DNA from: Gerris lacustris
Taxonomy: Eukaryota; Arthropoda; Insecta; Hemiptera; Gerridae
Direction: 5' to 3'
Assembly (NCBI GenBank): GCA_951217055.1
Contig: OX578285.1
Span: 57,757,102 to 57,821,101, forward strand
Length of the DNA: 64,000 nt
The position numbers and the translations under genes are program-made. The notes under the pieces are model-generated. The model was not told where the DNA came from. It saw only the letters and a program-made list of their open reading frames with translations, and ran no database searches. This document shows, piece after piece, positions 35,580 to 48,429 of the stretch; position 1 is the first letter of the stretch; every line of letters begins with the position of its first letter.

Positions 35580-36197
35580 TTGGGGTGGCTGCTACTCAAA
35601 AGTCATGAAAACAACGTTTTTTTTAAAAAAAATAATTATTCAATTTGTTTTAAACCTTTTTTTTGGAACCTCTGCCGTAAATGCGGAAGAGAGCCTGAAA
35701 CTCCAGCACATGTGCTCGGACATTGTCCTAACAACATGCTCCTTGTAACGCGCCGACACCACAACGTAAAGCACAAACTTATCGAGCTACTCTCGGGGAA
35801 TGATTTTACCTGCTACGAGGAGGTTCACTGCATAGACGATGACGGCTCTTCGAGATTCTGTGAAATCGTGGCCTTCCCGAAAAATTCAAAGAAAGCTTTA
35901 ATAATAGACCCTACTGTCAGGTATGAAACCAACGACCTCACCCAAGGTGAGAAAGTCCATAAGGAGAAGGAAGGCATTTATAAAAAGTGCATCACATTCC
36001 TCAAAGAAAAATACCACGAGAGCCACGGTGCCAGAGAATGCGAAGTCAGAGGTTTATGGTTTGGCTCTAGAGGATCCATACCTAGTTTAACATCTTCATT
36101 CTTTGACGAGGTCGGTATCGACAGAAAATATTTGACAACCCTGTCAGAGTCGATTATTTTAGACTCACTGGGAATTATTAACTACCATATTTACTAA
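35580..36197 (+). pseudogene. R2-like LINE polyprotein, C-terminal zinc knuckle and restriction-like endonuclease
   Basis: From about residue 30 it matches the end of R2-type retrotransposon proteins. A CCHC knuckle (Cys32, Cys35, His44, Cys49 in CRKCGREPETPAHVLGHC) is followed by RRHHNVK and the endonuclease region with IIDPTVRYE (108-116). Conserved HKEKEGIYKKC and GLWFGSRGSIPSLTS follow, ending LDSLGIINYHIY and a stop. In relatives a Pro-Asp of the PD-(D/E)XK site precedes I-IxA; here the residues are Cys-Glu (94-95), so the nuclease is probably inactive. The first 30 residues look like unrelated flank. The RT is missing, which is typical 5' truncation. Confidence 0.85.
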
Positions 36198-36455
36198 ACT
36201 TATTACTTACTTTAATTGTATCCTATTTTACTTTAAATCGTTTTGTTTTGACAGTGTGACCCTTTCTTTGTTTAATGGTAACTTAATTGCTAATATATTA
36301 TAATTGTTTTGACCATGTCATTTAATTAATTGTACAGAATATTATTTTAATTATTTAATTAATGTCTCACGATAGATCAGTACGCTGTGTGTTTAGCAAC
36401 CCATTCTATTTGGGCAGCATCACTGTTATTTTTGTAAATAAAGTGTTTCTCTCTC
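36198..36455 (+). mobile_element. 3' UTR and tail of the R2-like LINE
   Basis: Runs from the stop through GTAAATAAAGTG to a (TC)n tail (TTTCTCTCTCTCTCT) at about 36445-36460. The low-complexity tail marks the likely 3' end. A target duplication was not identified. Confidence 0.5.
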
Positions 36456-37714
36456 TCTCTAGATCATTGGAATACTGATAAAATATAAAGTTTATCAGGA
36501 ACGATGTTGTAACAGAAAGCTGTAGGTCACTTCAAGAAGTTGTTTGAGAACGTTATACAAGGAGTTTGTTTTGTTAGTGGTCTTCATAGTTTGATAAAGT
36601 AATGTATTCACCATTTTAGCACTTTAATGGTACAGTCAATATATTTTATCTTTACTATAAATAAGTTGTGTTACTAAACAATCACGCATTGTTAAGTAGT
36701 TTTACCAATATTTAATAATAACTAAAACAATATTAATTATAATTAACACCAACTAATATGGTCTTACTATTTTGAAAAATCACATACAGAGTTTTAAGTA
36801 AAAAAATAAATCATTTAAATTTGTTAAATTAATAATATGCATATTTTCCATAAATGAGAAAAACAAAAATATGGTTACTTTTGTGAAAAATAAAACAGAT
36901 AAGACCACAATATTCTAATACATATAAACAAATTTCACATGAATAATTTATGAACGAACATTTTATAAAAAGAAAAAAAATAACTAAAACATAATTTTAT
37001 AATATTTATTTAGTTATATTCATTATTATTTTTTTACAAATGTGATCCTTTTTTTGTAAGTGAAAACTATATATAACATGATTTTGGTCCTTTTTAGGGT
37101 TGTTCATTTCTAAACTGGTGTAATCTGCCACCACCTGGGTAGAGTATAGCAGACTGGTCAATTATTTTTATCAGTATTACGAGTCAATAATAAAAGTTAC
37201 ATACTATTTGTTTGGTTAATTTTTTATAAATTACAATACAAATAACACTGTCACTACGACATTTTACCATAAACATTTTAAATCTGTAAACAAATTTTAC
37301 AAGCATGAGTTTAAATGAATCTACTTTGTTAGGCTACAAAGGAGAGACTTCATTGAATTGTTTAAAAATGCCTAAAAAGACCCAAAACATATCATTATTA
37401 GTAATACCAAAAAGTAATTTCAGAACACACGGATTGATAATACAAAGATTATCAACATTTTTAATTATTACAAACACTTAATTTATATATATATTATAGT
37501 AATACACAACTCACAAACTCTCTTTCATACTTTATTCTATTCTAGCTTATCCCTTATAAGTGTCATAATATCCCTAAAAGGTTGGTTTAATGAATTATAA
37601 ATTAATTTTTTGATGCCATAAATAACACTTATATCAGGCTTGAACACATGAACACTTATAATAATATATTACTAAACTGCTCTATAATTAGTTTTAATTT
37701 ATTGTTTAGATAAC

Positions 37715-38450
37715 TAATAAGGCTTCATCTTTTAAGAGATTAAAAGACCCTTAGAATCTCTATGTTTGATCTTTCATTTGTTAATTTTCCCAATACACCT
37801 TTTATTCCATAGCCTTTTTAAAAGACGCTTTTAATTTCTATCGTTTGTTAAATTCAATAATCCAGCGTTAAGGCTTGTTTTTTTAGATTCCATAGTCTTC
37901 TTCAACGACCCTATTAATCTCTATGGTTTGTCTTTGATTTGTTATATTTGATAATGCACCTTAAAGGCTTGTTTTTTAGATTCCATAGTCTTCTTCAACG
38001 ACCCTTTTAATCTTTATCTTTTGTCTTTCATTTGTTAAATGTCTTAATCCACCGTTTGGCTTGTTTTAAAGATTGCATTGTCTCCTTAGACGATCCTTTT
38101 AATCTCATCATTTGTCTTTCATTTGTTAAATTTTATAATCCACCTTTAAGGCTTGTTTTTTTTTAGATTCCATTGTCTCCTTAAACGACCCTTTTAATCT
38201 CCATCTTTTGTCTTTCATTTGTTAAATGTCATAATCCACCGTTAGGCTTGCTTTTTAGATTCAATAGTATTCTTAAACGATCGTATAATATTTATGGTTT
38301 ATCATTGATTTGTTAAATTTCATAAACCACCTTTAAGGCTTGCTTTTTAGATATCATAGTCTCCTTAAACTAGCATTTTAACCACTATGGTTTGTTTTTC
38401 ATTTGTTAAATTTCGTAATTCACCTTTACGGCTTGTTTTCTACATTCTAT
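37715..38450. repeat. Degenerate ~95-bp tandem repeat, 7-8 copies
   Basis: Units contain AAGGCTTGTTTTTTAGATTC, CGACCCTTTTAATCTCTATG and GTCTTTCATTTGTTAAAT. They start near 37866, 37965, 38057, 38149, 38246, 38335 and 38430, with an eroded unit at the left. It is older than the other arrays in the window. Confidence 0.85.
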
Positions 38451-40215
38451 AGTTCCCTTCATAACTCTTCCATTTTATTTTAATTATATTTAAAAAAACA
38501 AACTTTTATTTACTTTTAGACTAATATTGTATGTATTTTACTAATATAAGTGTATTTCTATTTCTTATGAACAGCCTTATGGTTAGTTTTTTCAACTATT
38601 TTTTTGGATCTTACTTTAAAATATTATATTTTTTATAAAGTTGGCTCTAGTAACTTATTTAGTCATGGACAACCTACGGTACTGCCAAGAAAAAAACCTC
38701 TGGCTTAAACACATTTGAGTATTTTCTTAAAATATATCTATTTTGTTAAAGGACTCAGTTATATAGTTAAAAAGCGCTAATTATGATAACGTATATCATG
38801 GGTAATTTTTAATGTTAAGGCGTTATCGATGTCAATAACATCGATAATCAATTATTTTTTAACACTAATTAATTGCCTTTATATCATCGATAAAAGATTT
38901 CAACATAACATTGATTATTTATTTATTAGTTATTCTGTGAGTAATAATACATTTTTTTTTTATATTTAGTATATAAAATAGGTTAATTATGATAGGAAAG
39001 AAACGATTCATCAATTTTTAGATAATATATTGAAGTATTTATAAATCGACAAAAAATGTTATGAATGGGAATGGTAAACTTATAATTTTCATAAAAGGTA
39101 ACATTACATCTAACTATTTGATTGCATTAACAATTTTACAGGAGAATTGCTTACTAATATTTTTGCATATTTGTGTCAATCCCAACTCAATATTTTATTC
39201 CATTCATCATTAAAATTAATTTAAAACGAAATCCCACAATTATCATTTTCACATTCAGTTCACATATTATACTTACCATTGCTTAATAAATAAAAAACTA
39301 TGAATCCTATTTAAACTCCTTGAGAATCGCTGCTTAATTACATATATTACATTTATTAAACATTTAGCAGTGCATCATCAAATCATCAAATCATCATCAA
39401 ATCATACAATCAGGCAAAAATAAAAGTAAATTATGACATAAAATGTGATTTGTTTAAAAGAAAAGGAATACATAAATTGAAATAACCATGAACATACAGT
39501 AGAATTATTAAGTGTATGAAAATATTTAGTTTTGTACTAAGCTTACCTGATTGTCTTTCTTACTTTGTAAGTGAAAGAGAAGGGTTAACATACACAATAG
39601 ATGTAATAAAAGATGTTCTAATGTCTACTTTAAAACTAAGTATAAAATTACAACCTTTTTTTTTTTTTTTAATTATTTTATTTTTTAAATTTGATCAAGG
39701 TTTAAAAAGTTATGCTTTACTTTTTGATAATAATAATTGTTGTAAATCAGTTTGGAATGATTTCTTGTACAATACCTGTGGAGAAGAGCAAGAAGGGTTG
39801 CGATAGGGCTAATCATAACAATGTAAAGCGTTAGTTTATTGTAAATATACCTATTCGGTTCATTAGTTCAAAGATTTATTAATGATATTTATAAATTGCA
39901 AAAGAATTATTAAAGGAAAAAATTGGCAACCAATGCATTGCGTTCCTTAATTTCTAAATATATTGCTTTGAATATTTCTTTATTTAACAAATAAGTAATA
40001 TGTTTTTTTATGTACGGATATCTAATATGGATTATAAATCGACCAAAGAAGACGGCTCGGATTTTAGACATTACATTTTTGATCTATCTTTATAGCAATA
40101 GACCAATTTCATATTCACCTGAATATAAACTTAATACCTACTAAAAATCCAGGTCGATTTGAAATTGAAGGTACGGAATGTGAGAGGTATATGAAAAAGG
40201 AGGCATTATTGGAGG

Positions 40216-40614
40216 CAATTATTTAGATTATTACTCCCCTTGTAAAAAAAAGAGGGGAATAACAATCTAAAGAAGGTGTACGGAATGTTCTTCTTTAGAC
40301 TGTTACTCCCCTTATCAAAAGAGAAGTGGGATATTTCATTGTCCTAAAGTACATTGGACTAAACATCCCTTTTTCTTAATAGTTATTGTGTCAAAGTCAT
40401 TTTAATTCTAAAACATCATAGGGGAGTAACAATCTAATGAAGGTGTACGGGATGTTCTTCTTTAAACTGTTACTCCTCTTATCAAAACAGAATTGGGATA
40501 TTCCATTGTCCCAAAGTGCATTGGACTAAACGTCCCTTTTTTCTTAATAGTTATTGAGTCAAAGTCATTTTAATTCTTAAACAACATAGGGTAGTAACAA
40601 TCTAAAGAAGTACC
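40216..40614. mobile_element. Inverted-repeat family R-B, copy 2, with internal 167-bp tandem duplication
   Basis: The ends read TTAGATTATTACTCCCC and GGGTAGTAACAATCTAAAG. Two tandem units starting GGTGTACGGAATGTTCTTC (about 40275 and 40442) each contain a complete inverted-repeat module with ATTGTCCTAAAGTACATTGG. Homologous to 11046-11299. Confidence 0.75.
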
Positions 40615-41969
40615 TTAATGGAGAAGGTATGGTTTCCTATTCCTATAATATCAGAGACAAAAGTAACAAAGATACTGGATGCGTCACGTTACATAATAGA
40701 CAATTATATCAGACAATAAATATATATTCTGATGTAGATTTGAGAGAAAGACCCCGAGCACGAGACATTTATTTTACTACAAACAACGATCTCATTATAC
40801 TTGGACCAAGGTGTGAGCAAATATATCTAACAAATACATCCCATGTGATAGTGAGAGAGTAGAAATAGTAGCATATAAGGTATGAACATAAGAAGATAGC
40901 AGCTGTATCAAGTTGTATTACTTTAGGAGTGTATTTGAATTCGAATTGCTAGTTTACTGTGGAAGTGGAATCGAGGATTACTTAGTAGGCAACATCAGAT
41001 GAGACCTGATATGAAACTTCACTTTTTGGCTCGGCTATCATGCGCACTGTGATAAAACCTCCAGTTACGCTCAGTTCTTTAGTTACTCCCACGAGACGAT
41101 AATCCCAAGGATACCAATCATGATCTACGACTGAACTTGTTACCGACAAAAGAATCGGGAAGAAGTGGGAAGTATATTATCTCATCTACCTTTGTACGAA
41201 TCCAGGGATCTCATATCTGAGTGCTTCTGGACAACATTTAAAAGGATCTTGGAACTAGGATTATGTAGAAATGCGATTTGCCGAGACCCCTAGTAATTTT
41301 TGTCTTTAGCCGTACATCAAACAGACAGTTTTCAAAAACTTTTTTGTCTCAAAAACTGTTTTCTGAAACAAAACATTTTCCCAGGAGTTGGAGAAAAGAA
41401 ACAAAACACGTTTCTGTTTTAGAAACCAAATCTTTTGGTAAAAACACTTCGTTGTATTTTTTCCAGAACTGATTTCAGTATTTGTAATTTGAAATTTCAG
41501 ACTTTTTATTTTGTCTGAAGATACTTGGACCCACATCTTAATTCTCCATCTAACCCAATATCATCGGTTGTCAAATCCGCTAATTACTCTTCAGTGCAAT
41601 AGCGAAATGGCCCAATATATACGTTTTTTTTTCTCTTTTGGGACTTGTAAATTACAAACAAACTAAAACTCATTATTAAAAAATCGTCGTTATCAAACGT
41701 CATCGTACAAAGCCCGAGACTGCCTGTCTGGTGGAAATGCGTGATAACAAAAACAAACAAAACTGCGACAAAATTGACTTAATCTGATTGAAACAGTCTG
41801 TTTTAAAAAAGGACAACTGTTTGGAAAAAAAACAAGAACATTTTTTGTCTTGTTTCTTTACACAACCTTTTTTTCAAACTGACTATTTGGTTGGAATCCC
41901 TCTTTATAGAGCATCATGATGCTATGTTAGCGCTGCACATAAAGCTTTTGACATATAGAATAAGTTCAT

Positions 41970-42790
41970 GCATACTTAATAAAAACAGAGAAAGCATACG
42001 ACACGCTACCATGGAATGAATTTCGGAAAACGCTAAGGAGTAATGATTAAACATAAAGTAATACATATTAAACGGATTACAAGCTGTAACGAGACCTGCA
42101 GATAATGTTGTTCCAACAAGCTACGCCTCTTCCACTTAACCTCATTTAGAATGCAGCTGGAAGGCAAGATGTTATTTCAAGTCTCCTATAGTTTATTACG
42201 GTCATAGACGGCATAATTAATAATCTGCATGAGGGGATCCAAGAAGTACAGAGATGCTCTACTGAAGAAAAGATGTTGAAATAAAGTTTATTTCTTGTGT
42301 AGACGATCTTCTACATGTATCGGAAATACAAGAGATGCTCCGTTAAAACTTAACCTCTTCCTTTCAGCTCTGAAAAGCAAAACAAAAATAAACATAGCCT
42401 AATAAAACTAATAGTTAAATTAGCTTATATAGAGTCAAATAAAATATCACACCTTTTGAGCCAAGGACAATGCATTAGAGCAGATCAAGGAATTTACTTA
42501 CCTGAGTGTGACATTTGGTAACATATGAAAAGCACTCCGCAAATGAATATACAATGGCTTAATAGAAAAATATTTTAATACTAAGTAAAAAAGTAGATTC
42601 TGCCTACACAAATAGCAGGTTCCACATCCGTTTACATTTCCATCCTTACCTATGGCTGCGAATCTTTGGCTCCGGCACCCGAATAGGGAGCCACATCGAA
42701 CCTGCTGAATTGTTATCTCTTTGGAAGGTAGTCTGGAAAAATCAGCATCAAGTAAGAAACCTAAACCACTTAAACTAAGGAGCCTCAAAC
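41970..42790 (+). pseudogene. Decayed LINE reverse transcriptase
   Basis: Fragments in different frames appear in RT order: KTEKAYDTLPWNEFRKTLRS near 41982 (the D--KAFD--PW motif), FISCVDDLLHVSEIQEMLR near 42287 (catalytic YVDDL-like motif) and LTYGCESL near 42645 (post-RT segment). Stops and frameshifts separate them. The clade was not assigned. The minus-strand frame at 42498-42788 is a shadow. Confidence 0.55.
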
Positions 42791-42879
42791 CGACAATATA
42801 AGGAAATTATCTTAATTAAATGCTTAAATAGAATAATTAGAATAGATGCCCTAAGTTTAATATAAACTGTGAATAAATC

Positions 42880-42931
42880 CAGGCATAAAAGCTTTTATCC
42901 AGCTATAAAAGCTTTTATCCAGGAATAAAAG
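42880..42931. repeat. 20-bp tandem repeat around AAAAGCTTTT
   Basis: Two and a half copies of ATAAAAGCTTTTATCCAG; each unit has a palindromic core. Confidence 0.8.
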
Positions 42932-44239
42932 CAAAGTAGTCATATGATAATAATATTCATCAGTGTTAAAATCTACTTTAAGTTCAATTGCTTGTTTTTA
43001 GATTTTAAACAAGAATAAACTAAACCACGATGAACATATGAATTGCGAATACCAAGTAGAATTTAAACTTAAGATTTAAAATTGGAACAGTTTAATAAAA
43101 ATAAACCTAGCTTAACACTAAATTCAAAATACGGCCGTCAGAGGTATCTATATCTACGAATAATCTGCACAATACACATGAAGATAGGAGAAATAGTTTT
43201 AAGTTATCCACTTAAAACAGAGGCGCGGACAAAAGGATTTCAGGGTAGTTCAGTCTCTAGCGATTTACACTGATGTGTGCCTTGGATGATTCTTGAAAGC
43301 CAAAATTACTTCATGGCAAGTATCAAAATTGGAAATGTTAGGTTTTTTTTGTCACGTATCAAGAGCACAATGTATAAAAGACCGAGATTAAGTAGTGTAT
43401 TCAAGTTAGGCCTGCGACAACGGGCTTAGTAACAAACATTTATTTTATTGGAATAAGTGCGGCTGCCTTAGCAATAACAAATCATTTTGAGGTGAATCGT
43501 TGTCGTCTGGACACTACTGGATTATATAAATGATAATAGATATCTGCTTGTTATTATAAAAGCATCATACAGATGTAGTTTTCTCAACTGAAGTATTATT
43601 AAATGCAAAATAATTAATTAAATTTAGATTCACTCGATTTTAAAGTGTATTGAAAAGCTAATTAAAATAACCCTTTACTTGGCATGAAAAAAACAACAAG
43701 AATGATTTATAATATATTTATTTTTCAATTTTCTACTAGTTCAAAACTCTTTGTGCTGAAAACGTCGAAGGATCAATTAAAATCATAATTTTATTTTAAG
43801 TAAAGTATTTCATTTCGACAAATTCTAGTATTGATTACCTTCTTTGAAAAATTCTTTATTTGATTGTCTTAAATGTCAACTGATAAAATCCCCTAAACTT
43901 TTTCACCTCTTTATTAACTTTGCCAATTAATAATTTTTATGAATTTCTGCAATAAAGTATGCTATAAGTCTTATCCCTAAATCACCCATTATATGGAGGA
44001 GGGGAAATAAAAGTCCCAAACCTTATACATATACGAAGAACACTGTTTATTATTTGTTTGTTTAAAGATTAACACTAGTAGTAGTAGTCTAGTACTTCCT
44101 ACTAGAACGGGTAGGACGAACCACTTGTTCGAACCTTGCAATTAGGCCATCACTTAGGCCCTTTTTACGCCCCGTGGTGGAGAGTTCCAGCTACTTCACA
44201 CATCATACATTTGTACACAGTACCGCCGAAGCGAGTATG

Positions 44240-44545
44240 GTGTGGTCATTAGTAAGCTATATAAGCGTCCGTCAAAGCGTGGGGGAAGAGTCCCCATAAA
44301 GGGTGTCTCTCGCCCTGCTCCGTCCTCGAACCATAGATACAAATTACATCGTCATGACACGGATCGGACCCACATCAAAGAGTGGGGGAAGAGTCCCCAT
44401 AAAGGGTGTACCTCGCCCTGCACCGTCCGCGAATCATTGATGCTATTCAGAGTATCATGGCACGGGGTCGAACCCACCTCGAGTTGCCTCGACCTATTGA
44501 TAGCTGAGCGAGCGCCCTAACACGCTCGTCTACCCTGGCTCCCAA
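44240..44545 (-). repeat. Possible tRNA-derived SINE with internal duplication
   Basis: On the minus strand a box B-like GGGTTCGACCCC (44464-44475) lies about 50 bases after a weak box A-like TAGACGAGCGTG (44521-44532), so it may be a Pol III-type head. Next to it a ~105-bp unit (GTGGGGGAAGAGTCCCCATA) is tandemly duplicated at 44277 and 44382. GC content is well above the flank. No tail or target duplication was found, so the SINE label is tentative. Frames through it are not proteins. Confidence 0.4.
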
Positions 44546-45343
44546 GAGTAACACTAAAATTGGTGGAAAGTAATTTGCACCCCGTTTCAGTCGCTTCGCT
44601 GCTCCAAGGTGTCCACGGGACTACGGACCCACTAGACGTTCGGGACACAAAAAAAGTCGCCTTTACCATTGCTCCTCTACAACTTTAAACACGCACTCTT
44701 TTAACCCCCTTTACTCTACCCTTTACTTATACATAATATTTCGTTTAACAAGACAATAGGTTAAAATATTGCTTATTACGTGGAACAATAATTTGTAAAT
44801 TGCATTGTTTTTACTATCTACACGTAGTCCTCTTTAATTATTATGGACCAACATAAAGACTTATCTTAAATAACTAGATTATCTTTTACGAAATTAATAA
44901 TAATTAGATATTTTAAAGCATATTCCATTTTATGCACTACATTATTATAAATAAATATTTTATATTGCCTATTATTAATATAATGTTTAGGAATATGATA
45001 AATAATAAACTGAATACCCTACATATTTAACATATTATTTATTATTTACATATCATAATTTAAAATAAATAGTTATGTTGCAAAAATCAAACCTACCACC
45101 TTTAATTAAAATAATACTCAGATTATGTCCTAGATTTTATAATTTTCTACGCAAATATACAGTGATGACTGGACTGTTAGACAATCCTAACATAAAATTT
45201 TTTTAATTTAAATTAATTGGTAAGAAATGGTTAATTTAACCACAGGTGGATCATGTTATTATAATAATATTTATTAAGACCATTAAAAGAAAAGGGGTAT
45301 TAATAATAATAATAATTATGTAATGTTTGTACTTTAAATTAAT

Positions 45344-45494
45344 GGACCGACACCTTGATCCCCGCATTCCAGAAGAGGGGAGTAGAACCAAGACGCGCCA
45401 AAACAATGACCGCAGACAGAGTACGGTGGCGAAAACTTTGTTCAGCCTCTACACCGAAAGGTAGAAGAGGCCAGGAATAAGTAAGTAAGTTGTA
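45344..45494 (+). mobile_element. LINE 3' end with (TAAG)n tail
   Basis: It reads MTADRVRWRKLCSASTPKGR and then RGQE stop (45406-45480), a D--RW--LC ending common at the C terminus of insect endonuclease/RT LINEs. The stop is directly followed by TAAGTAAGTAAGT, a typical microsatellite tail. The rest of the element is absent. Confidence 0.6.
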
Positions 45495-46976
45495 CTTTAA
45501 ATTAAACTGCTGGGAATTCTTAAAATACGTGGTGTCGCACCAAAGAATATACTCAATACCTATCATAAAAATATATTTCTTATTTAATAAAAATACTTAT
45601 CATGCGATAAAATAAAGCTTTGTTTTTAATTAAATTACATTTCAATTTAATTCATATTTTATTTTCGTATTTTATTTTTTTTGGATTTATTGCATTTTTC
45701 ATTCTAGAATAATAATTACTAGTCGTGTATAATATGTGTACTTATTCTATCAGAATCACTCTTAGGTTTACGTGATATGCAATATAAAAACAATGTAAAA
45801 ATAACGAAATATTTAATGTCTATTTTATATGTATGTTTTATACAATGTTTAATTATTGTATTATTTTTGCTATATTAATAAACATTTGTTTATTTTAAGT
45901 GTTATTATTATGGATGGCCATAGTTAAAAAGGCCTTGAAAGAAATATACACAAAAGAGGGTTGCATGTACAGTGTAGAAAGTAGAGGTGGGGTAAGGCCC
46001 GATCGTACTCGACTCCTCTCTCTACTTCGACCTTCTTTGGCGACTTTTTTTGTGTCCCGAACGTCTAGGTCCATTTCGAGTGTATTTTTGTTTTGCCTCT
46101 TGCTATACACATTTTTTCGACGCTCCCCTTACTTTCTTGACTTCGTTTGTTTGTTATCGATTCCGAAATTTACAATTCTCTCTTTCTCTGAAAGATCTTC
46201 CCTTTTGATAATAGCCTAAAAGAGTCTGGGTTATGTTAATGGTATTATTCTGGTTTAATTGTTGTTGCTTTTATCACTGCAGGGCAATTAAGCGAACAGT
46301 GCCCAATTATTCCAAACTTAGCTAATCATTTTCGACGTGAAAACGTTCTATTAGAGGGAATCCGTCTTAGGCTAAAAACACACGAGGCGGTTTCCGTCGA
46401 GTCGGCTACAGCGCGTCTCAATTCACACGAGGCGGTCCTGCCGAGTCTGCAGCCGATTCGGCGAGCCGACTCGTTATTTATTTATTAATAAATTAAATTC
46501 TCTATTCCATCATAATATTATGAAAAATACATGTATGTATAATAAAACAGACAAAAATACGTATATGAAATAAATAAAAAAGAAAAACATGTACATGGTA
46601 AAAAAAAATACAAAGGTACACTCCCAAAAAAGCTAAGAAGGCTTATGTTTCTCTGGCTTATGTTTTGAAAAAGAATAAATTATTTTAAAGAAAAAACTGA
46701 AATTAATGAAAACACTTAAAATAAAATAAATAATAATAAAATAATGTAATAATAAAAATGAGAAAGTAAATGTAACTTCTGGAAAGTAAAGAAAATTTGA
46801 AGTAAGTTTAAAATTAAAATGCCAGTTGCCTTCTACCGTGGTCCAGAGTGCTAATGACTATGGATTCTGATGAGTTTTTAGTTATTTTAGGCTTAGCATA
46901 CTTAACGTCAAGAAGGAGAAAAAGAAGAAAAATATGAATTCACCAGATAGTTAAAGATAGAAATGAAAGAAGTTTA

Positions 46977-47714
46977 TTGAAGCGAGCGTAAGCGAGCTTC
47001 TTACATTCAACAAACTATGCATGTTGTCTGTCTGTCAGTAACGTTCACGCGTGTGACGATAACTTGAGTAAAAGTTGACCGATTTAGTTGAAATTTGGTA
47101 TACATGATCCTCTTACTAATACTCAGGCTAAGTTCGTTGGACAGCGTGATCCGTCCAAGAGTTCGCGCGCAACGCTCGCGTAAACGAGAGGTTCAAAAAA
47201 TTAAATAAATTGGAATCTCAGGACGGGAAAAGATTCATTTTGAAGGTCTCTGATCATCATCTATTCGATGAGACGAACATTTTTTACAAATAACATTTTT
47301 TAGTAAAACCAACAGCGACACCGCTATGAATAAATAAAGATCGCTAAAACTATTAAAACGGACCTAAACGTTTATAATAGAGAAAACAACCTTTTTACCA
47401 ATATCTTACGTTCTAACTTCATATACATCATCTGATGGACAATTGAAACAGGCATGCAAAATTTCAATTTGATACATGCAGTAGTTTTTTTGTAGCAAAG
47501 AAATACATTTTATAATAATTGAAAAGGAGATGTTTGGTTTGAGGAATAGTAAGAATGCAGGGTGGTTCCCTTACTAATAGCCGCTGTACTACTATTATAC
47601 CCTATATCTATCAACTCATCATGACTCATGATTATCTATGATCTATTTTTTCAATATTCAATACATATTTATTACTATACGCTCGCTTCAATGATAGAGC
47701 CACGCGATGCCTAG
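46977..47714 (+). mobile_element. Helitron/DINE-1-like insertion in the left arm
   Basis: 738 bp, inserted between A and T with no duplication. The exact uninterrupted site is in the right arm (complement of about 48150-48200). It starts TTGAAGCGAGCGT and ends CGCGATGCCTAG before T. The start is complementary to ACGCTCGCTTCAA about 40 bases from the end, an asymmetric terminal inverted repeat. A GCTC...GAGC stem and then CTAG close the 3' end. A short GTCTGTCTGTC lies near the start. These are hallmarks of Helentron-associated/DINE-1-like elements; a canonical Helitron would start TC. Confidence 0.8.
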
Positions 47715-48429
47715 TTTTACTTTTTATACCGGCCCTAAATACTTACGTATTTGGATGAAAAACAGCGACAAAAACGAGTGGTTTGGCTGCCGACTGCTTT
47801 GCCGAGTGTAGTTAAAGGCACGTGTGAACTGTTGTATTCGACACAATGAAATGATAAGACGCGACGGCAATAAAACCGAGGCGGTGTCGAGAGAAAACGA
47901 GGCAACGCTCGGCTGCCGAGTGGTTCTTCTGTACGTGTATTTTAACTGATAAGAATCCATGCCTCCAGAGGACGAGTCGGCAGCCGAGCCGGAAAAGCGG
48001 CTCGTTTTCTCTCGACACCGCCTCGGTTTTATTGCCGTCGCGTCTTATCATTTCATTGTGTCGAATACAACACTTCACACGTGCCTTTAACTACACTCGG
48101 CAAAGCAGTCGGCAGCCAAACCACTCGTTTTTGTCGCTGTTTTTCATCCAAATACGTAAGTATTTAGGGCCGGTATAAAAAGTAAAATAAACTTCTTTCA
48201 TTTTTATCTTAAACTATCTGGTGAACCCGTATTTTTCTTCTTTTTCTCTTTCTTGACGTTAAGTATGCTAAGCCTAAAATAACTAAAAACTCCTCATCAG
48301 AAGTCCACAGTTATTATTAGCACTCTGGACCACGGTAAAAGGCAACTGGCATTTTAATTTTAAACTTAGTTCAAATTTTCTTTGAAGTTACTTTTACTTT
48401 CTCATTTTTATTATTACATTATTTTATTA

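Noticed and set aside
40629..40862. 77-residue plus-strand frame MVSYSYNIRDKSNKD...
   Set aside because: Reasonable codon mix, but no recognisable domain or partner exon. It directly follows an R-B element and was left uncalled.
41035..41280. Possible LINE C-terminal fragment (HLPLYESRDLISECFWTTF)
   Set aside because: The stretch hints at a non-LTR C terminus and lies 700 bases before the RT remnant on the same strand. However, I could not place it in any known motif order, so it is not annotated.
41310..41890. Possible inverted-repeat element (ACAGACAGTTTTCAAAAAC ... AAACTGACTATTTGG)
   Set aside because: Only poor complementarity and no target duplication; the T/A-rich tracts produce the similarity.
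44242..44520. 92-residue plus-strand frame over the GC-rich repeat
   Set aside because: Coincides with the tandemly duplicated SINE-like unit. The repeated peptide reflects DNA duplication, not protein selection.
45899..46219. 106-residue plus-strand frame MLLLWMAIVKKALKE...
   Set aside because: The opposite strand is open too, no family was recognised and there is no splice or codon support; treated as chance.
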